A program made the translations under genes and the position numbers. Below are positions 60,862-64,000 of a stretch of DNA of 64,000 nucleotides, one piece after another (position 1 is the first letter of the stretch; the number at the start of each line of letters is the position of its first letter). Below the pieces are notes generated by a model. It did not search any database. It was not told where the DNA came from and was given only the letters and a program-made list of their open reading frames with translations. The DNA is from Treponema sp. (GTDB lineage Bacteria > Spirochaetota > Spirochaetia > Treponematales > Treponemataceae), in the NCBI GenBank assembly GCA_016288205.1, contig JAEEYO010000057.1, positions 54,108 through 118,107 of the forward strand, written 5' to 3'.

Positions 60862-61695
60862 TCAGCCAATGGTGCAGAGCTTACCACGCCGGATATAACC
60901 GATTTTCTCATAGCAGGCGTTTGAGGCCACGTAATCGGCATCGGTGTAGAGCATCGGGACAAAGCCCTCTTTTTCCACGATTTTTGTCACGTGATAGACA
61001 AGGTTTTCGGCATAATAATGACGGCGGTATTCCGGTTTGGTAAACACGAGCCCCAGGGATGCGATTTTTTCAACGGGATGGAAGGTGCAGGAAGCGACAT
61101 TTTTACCCTCGGAATTTTTCCAGAAAAAGTAAGCACCGTGTTGCAGTCCAAGCTCAGCCTTTCGCCGACATTCCTCAGGATCAAGAGCCGGGATTCCTGT
61201 CTCTCTTTGAAACAGATCCATGAACTCAACAATCTCGTCCAAATCATCCGGCGTGCACCGGTATGGTCCACCGTCCACATCGTCTGCCGTAGATGGCGGG
61301 ATAGGAGCCGGATTGTCATAGGCGAACATGTTTGTAACAATGGAAAGCTTTTTACCGCCCGAAGCAAAGGATTTCTCAGCGTCAGATTTCCTTATAAAAA
61401 AATCCGCAAGTCCGTATTTCATGTTGAGTGTGTGCGTGCCGTCCAAAAATCCATGATCCTTTGAAAGTTCGTAAGCCCTTTGCATCTCATCCTCAGTCGC
61501 ATCGTCCGCCGTCCAAATCCAGACAGGATTCGGCACACTGCTCAGACATATTACAAGCCTCCTGTGGTCGGACAGAATCAAGTCGCATGGAGTTACAAGG
61601 ATTTTCCTCAGCACAAAAAAAGTGTACCTGTCCTGCTCCAGCAAATCAAAATCACGTTCGTCCACAAAATCATCCATTTTATTATAATATTCCAA
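60862..61695 (-). CDS. GNAT family acetyltransferase
   Basis: 277 residues. The C-terminal part has the GNAT acetyl-CoA pattern: IASLGLVFTKPEYRRHYYAE, then ENLVYHVTKIVEKEG and a final beta strand with NACYEKIGYIRRGKL. The first 130 residues are less conserved and may bind the substrate. The acceptor is unknown. The start is TTG at 61695, with AAAGGAG 6 nt upstream; the first ATG is seven codons in. It is 21 nt after the flavodoxin-fold gene and probably co-transcribed. Confidence 0.85.
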   Translation of the reverse strand: MEYYNKMDDFVDERDFDLLEQDRYTFFVLRKILVTPCDLILSDHRRLVICLSSVPNPVWIWTADDATEDEMQRAYELSKDHGFLDGTHTLNMKYGLADFFIRKSDAEKSFASGGKKLSIVTNMFAYDNPAPIPPSTADDVDGGPYRCTPDDLDEIVEFMDLFQRETGIPALDPEECRRKAELGLQHGAYFFWKNSEGKNVASCTFHPVEKIASLGLVFTKPEYRRHYYAENLVYHVTKIVEKEGFVPMLYTDADYVASNACYEKIGYIRRGKLCTIG

Positions 61696-61716
61696 GTCGG
61701 TCTCCTTTAATTTCTC

Positions 61717-62331
61717 CTAGATGAAATTGGTCCAGAGGTGTTTTTCCTTTTCCGGCAGTCCGAATTTTTCTTTTCCAAGCGCGATTGATTTGATCAAAAA
61801 ACTCATGTTCCTCGCAAGCACACGCAAAACCTGCATTCCCTCGGCATCCTCCGCCGCTTCTCCGGGAGCCCCACCGTGGATGTTGTTCCAGTATTGGCTT
61901 GAAACGACAGGCATTCCGCTGATTGTAAAAAACTTGTTCAACACATCAAAAGAAGCCGTTGTTCCACCACGACGCGCACACACAAATCCTGCGCCAACTT
62001 TCATCGTCTTGTCAAAGTGGCTGCTGTAAAAAAGTCTCTGTAAAAATGCCTGAACCGTCGCATTCGGAGCCGAATAATAAACCGGGCTTCCAACCACAAG
62101 TCCGTCAGCAGCCTCAAATTTTTTCGCAAACTCATTCACCTCATCATCAAAAACACAGCGCCTCAATTCACCGCAGCGACCGCACGCAATGCATCCGCGG
62201 ATGTCCTTATTGCCGATGTTGTAAATTTCAGTTTCTATCTCCTGGCTTTCAAAAATCTTCTGCATCTCCTTGAGTCCAAGAAGAGTGTTGCTGTTTGCCC
62301 GGGGGCTCCCGTTTACCAATAATACCTTCAT
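61717..62331 (-). CDS. NAD(P)H-dependent flavodoxin-fold oxidoreductase
   Basis: 204 residues. The phosphate-binding loop KVLLVNGSPRANSNT and the GSPVYYSAPNATVQAFLQRL segment are typical of the NADPH-dependent FMN reductase family. A cluster of four cysteines (CIACGRCGELRRC) near residue 46 recurs in the iron-sulfur or zinc-linked subgroup of these flavoproteins. Electron donor and substrate are not known. GGAGG lies 5 nt before the ATG. First gene of a probable pair with the GNAT gene. Confidence 0.88.
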   Translation of the reverse strand: MKVLLVNGSPRANSNTLLGLKEMQKIFESQEIETEIYNIGNKDIRGCIACGRCGELRRCVFDDEVNEFAKKFEAADGLVVGSPVYYSAPNATVQAFLQRLFYSSHFDKTMKVGAGFVCARRGGTTASFDVLNKFFTISGMPVVSSQYWNNIHGGAPGEAAEDAEGMQVLRVLARNMSFLIKSIALGKEKFGLPEKEKHLWTNFI

Positions 62332-62459
62332 GTTCTTTCCTCCGAAATCTGAAATTCATTGACTTTTTATAGTATATCATATTTCCTTTGTGTCCGCTAC
62401 CGAGATGGATGTATTGATTAGAAAAAGAATTTGCTATACTATTTTTGAAAGAGGCAGAT

Positions 62460-62912
62460 ATGAAACTTGCATTGGCATTGTCAGAAAGATCAGATTTACA
62501 GAGAAAAATTTCGGAACTTGGGCAAAGGCTCAATAACAACGCAAAAGTTCAGGATGGTGAAAAGCCGGCGGAAAACCCGGAAGAACTTCTGTCTGAACTT
62601 GATTCCTGCATAACCCGTCTTGAAGAACTTATGGCAAGAATCAACCGTACAAACAATGAGACAAAATCAGGTGACACAACGCTCACTTCCCTTATTGCAA
62701 AACGGGATTGTCTGAAAGAGAGAATCCGAATTATGCGTGATTTTTTGAATTCAGCGAGCGAAAAAGTGACACGCTACTCAAAAACAGAAATAAAAATTTG
62801 CAGCACAGTGTCAGTTTCGGATTTGCAAAAGCAAGTGGATTCCTATTCAAAACAACTTCGCGAAACCGATGAACTTATCCAGAGCTTGAACTGGACAACA
62901 GAATTGATTTAA
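62460..62912 (+). CDS. DIP1984/septicolysin family protein
   Basis: 150 residues, helical and coiled-coil-like throughout. The pattern KLALALSERSDLQRKISELG, then a GDTTLTSLIAKRDCLKERIR block and KQLRETDELIQSLNWTTEL at the C-terminus is that of the DIP1984 (septicolysin) family. Despite the name, no lytic role is established. The ATG at 62460 has AAAGAGG 6 nt upstream; a possible promoter (TTGATT, TATACT, 15-bp spacer) lies before it. The structured RNA candidate follows at once. Confidence 0.85.
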   Translation: MKLALALSERSDLQRKISELGQRLNNNAKVQDGEKPAENPEELLSELDSCITRLEELMARINRTNNETKSGDTTLTSLIAKRDCLKERIRIMRDFLNSASEKVTRYSKTEIKICSTVSVSDLQKQVDSYSKQLRETDELIQSLNWTTELI

Positions 62913-62934
62913 AATTTTTGGTAGTCTGACCGTG

Positions 62935-63034
62935 TGGGCATGATCTCCCGTACTTGAGAATGAAGTACTTTAGATGGTAGTATGCCGGGCGCGTACTAGG
63001 AGGTTCAACTCCTCCATCTTAAAATGTATGCCCA
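62935..63034 (+). ncRNA. Candidate structured RNA with a tRNA-like core
   Basis: Outer stem TGGGCATG (62935-62942) with TATGCCCA (63027-63034). Inside: hairpin GTACTT/AAGTAC (62950-62968); then AGATGG (62972-62977) with CCATCT (63014-63019) enclosing TAGTATGC/GCGTACTA (62978-62998, one G-U) and GGAGG-TTCAACT-CCTCC (62999-63015). The last hairpin has a T-arm-like loop (TTCAACT). The strand is uncertain; plus is assumed. It is not a regular tRNA because the arms and spacings do not fit. I do not recognise a known RNA family. Confidence 0.5.
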
Positions 63035-63136
63035 GTAAACTTACATCTGTAACATGCATTGCGTATGTGTATTACCTATTGCCTGCGGACAGACGAGGGT
63101 GGGACCGGGGACATTATAAAAAAGAATTCTTAAATG

Positions 63137-63164
63137 TTGACTTTTAATATTCGAGCAGTATAAT
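63137..63164 (+). promoter_or_regulatory. Promoter of the last gene
   Basis: TTGACT, 16-bp spacer, TATAAT, 34 nt before the proposed TTG start at 63199. Confidence 0.7.
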
Positions 63165-63198
63165 TATTCTATATTAACAAAAGGATGGATCGAAAAAG

Positions 63199-63957
63199 TT
63201 GGATACAGTCAAGTGGAAAAAATTCTTTAGCATTCCCGTCATTATGTTTTTAAGTGCCTCACTTTTTTTCCTGGCAGCTTATTTCTGCTTCTGGTATGTG
63301 GAGGATGGAATTTTTGTTATTGATCCAGCACTCTGTTTTTCTGTTTTATCCTTTATCATTGCATTTGTCGCTTTAGTTTGTGCAATCATTCATTTAATCA
63401 AAAGTAAAAAAACAAAGTTTAATGTCATTCAAAACATAGCCGTCATATTATTGTCTCTTGCAATCCTTTTCTTTTCATATGTCATGGCTGTATTTTCACT
63501 CTTAAACCCGACACTGCCATTCCAAAAAAAAGATAAGGAAATTACATCACAGCAGTTGAACGTAAATCTTGATAAAGGAAAGTATTTGAAAAGGAAAAAT
63601 GATTATGGATTCCTGAATGGCGACGGATATTACTTTTCAATTATGCAGTTCAAGGACGAAGATGATATTTCTGATGACCTCAAAAATAATCCGGAGTGGA
63701 ATGAACTTCCCATGCCCTCTGAATTAAAACTTTCTTTGGGAATGGAAGTTGATGGCAAAAAACTTGACTTGGAATATAGGGAAGAAGATGGTGTAATAAT
63801 TCCAGATGTTCAAAACGGTTTCTATTTTTTTAGGAACAGGCAGAATGAAGCCGATCCTAAAGACATAAATGCGGTAAGTAGAATGCCTTGGAACTATACC
63901 GCCGCCGTCTATGACTCTGACACTCACACTCTGTATTTTTTTGAGATTGATACATAG
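63199..63957 (+). CDS. Membrane protein of unknown function
   Basis: 252 residues. Three transmembrane helices in the first 110 residues (IPVIMFLSASLFFLAAYFCF, VLSFIIAFVALVCAIIHLI and IAVILLSLAILFFSYVMAVF), then an extracytoplasmic or cytoplasmic domain of about 140 residues with DGYYFSIMQFKDEDDISD and ENDAHTLYF-type beta strands. No family recognised. The start is TTG; upstream AAGGATGGA is about 13 nt away, so the true start could be the ATG ten codons later (residue 17). The remaining 43 bases of the window hold nothing recognisable. Confidence 0.65.
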   Translation: MDTVKWKKFFSIPVIMFLSASLFFLAAYFCFWYVEDGIFVIDPALCFSVLSFIIAFVALVCAIIHLIKSKKTKFNVIQNIAVILLSLAILFFSYVMAVFSLLNPTLPFQKKDKEITSQQLNVNLDKGKYLKRKNDYGFLNGDGYYFSIMQFKDEDDISDDLKNNPEWNELPMPSELKLSLGMEVDGKKLDLEYREEDGVIIPDVQNGFYFFRNRQNEADPKDINAVSRMPWNYTAAVYDSDTHTLYFFEIDT

Positions 63958-64000
63958 ACGATATCGGTCTTGAATCTGTTGAATCTGTTCAGTGCACAAG

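Noticed and set aside
62935..63034. Annotating the structured element as a tRNA gene
   Set aside because: Only the T-arm-like hairpin fits; there is no proper D-arm, anticodon loop or 7-bp acceptor with correct spacing.

Overview
The window looks like a chromosomal segment of a spirochaete, most likely a host-associated Treponema. The basis is the combination of a bat (aerotolerance) operon with MoxR, a divergent dksA/infA pair as in T. pallidum, many TPR and signal-peptide proteins, SUMF1-fold secreted proteins, hybrid histidine kinases, an Rpn-type nuclease and Rhs toxin cassettes. This is read from protein families, not from a search. No rRNA, prophage or CRISPR array was seen. Two tRNA genes are present (Ala-GGC, Lys-CTT).

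Layout. 0-7.3 kb: moxR (5' truncated), a DUF58 protein, an anchored exported protein, batA, a batB-batC fusion, a batD-like gene and an Smr-domain gene form one tightly packed operon. 7.4-11.9 kb: TPR protein, SUMF1-fold protein with a reiterated 3' end, flavin reductase, tRNA-Ala and an XRE/PIN toxin-antitoxin pair. 12-29.4 kb: ordinary chromosomal genes: TraB, TPR, ABC ATPase, DJ-1, a REC-STAS-REC regulator with a soluble hybrid kinase, histidinol phosphatase, dksA, infA, hydrolase, MscS, DUF456, tRNA-Lys, CAP lipoprotein, patatin, and a znuCB zinc transporter with an accessory lipoprotein.

29.5-34.8 kb is the most unusual region. It is AT-richer and holds, on the minus strand, three orphan Rhs C-terminal toxin cassettes. 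Each begins with the same roughly 200-bp segment encoding the end of an Rhs core (YHYAGNNPVRY.DPDG), and each is followed by a different small gene for an exported protein, probably its immunity protein. Two toxins carry zincin motifs (HELIH, HEIVGH) and the third resembles a His/Cys peptidase. One toxin and one immunity gene are frameshifted at homopolymers. Two further immunity-like genes and a truncated signal-peptide gene lie in the same block. No full-length rhs gene is in the window.

35-45.4 kb: an Rpn nuclease, then a LolCDE/MacB-like ABC exporter operon with a LolA-like protein and an outer-membrane beta-barrel candidate, an HMGL-like aldolase, a DUF1566 protein and fabF. 45.4-54.6 kb, minus strand: a solitary JetD-like protein, three tandem paralogous 7TM hybrid kinases, a 570-bp non-coding stretch with repeated TTTTCCACA-type boxes, and a STAS protein with a zinc ribbon. 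54.8-64 kb: SDR, TrmH-family methyltransferase, secreted proteins, a small island of antitoxin, ORF6N, XRE and RhuM-Fic genes bracketed by a shared palindrome, then GNAT, flavodoxin-fold reductase, a DIP1984-family protein, an unexplained structured RNA candidate and a membrane protein.

A recurrent feature is a consensus -35/-10 promoter whose -10 box ends only 6-7 nt before the ATG, implying leaderless mRNAs for several genes (10912, 14691, 18028, 24907, 55524).
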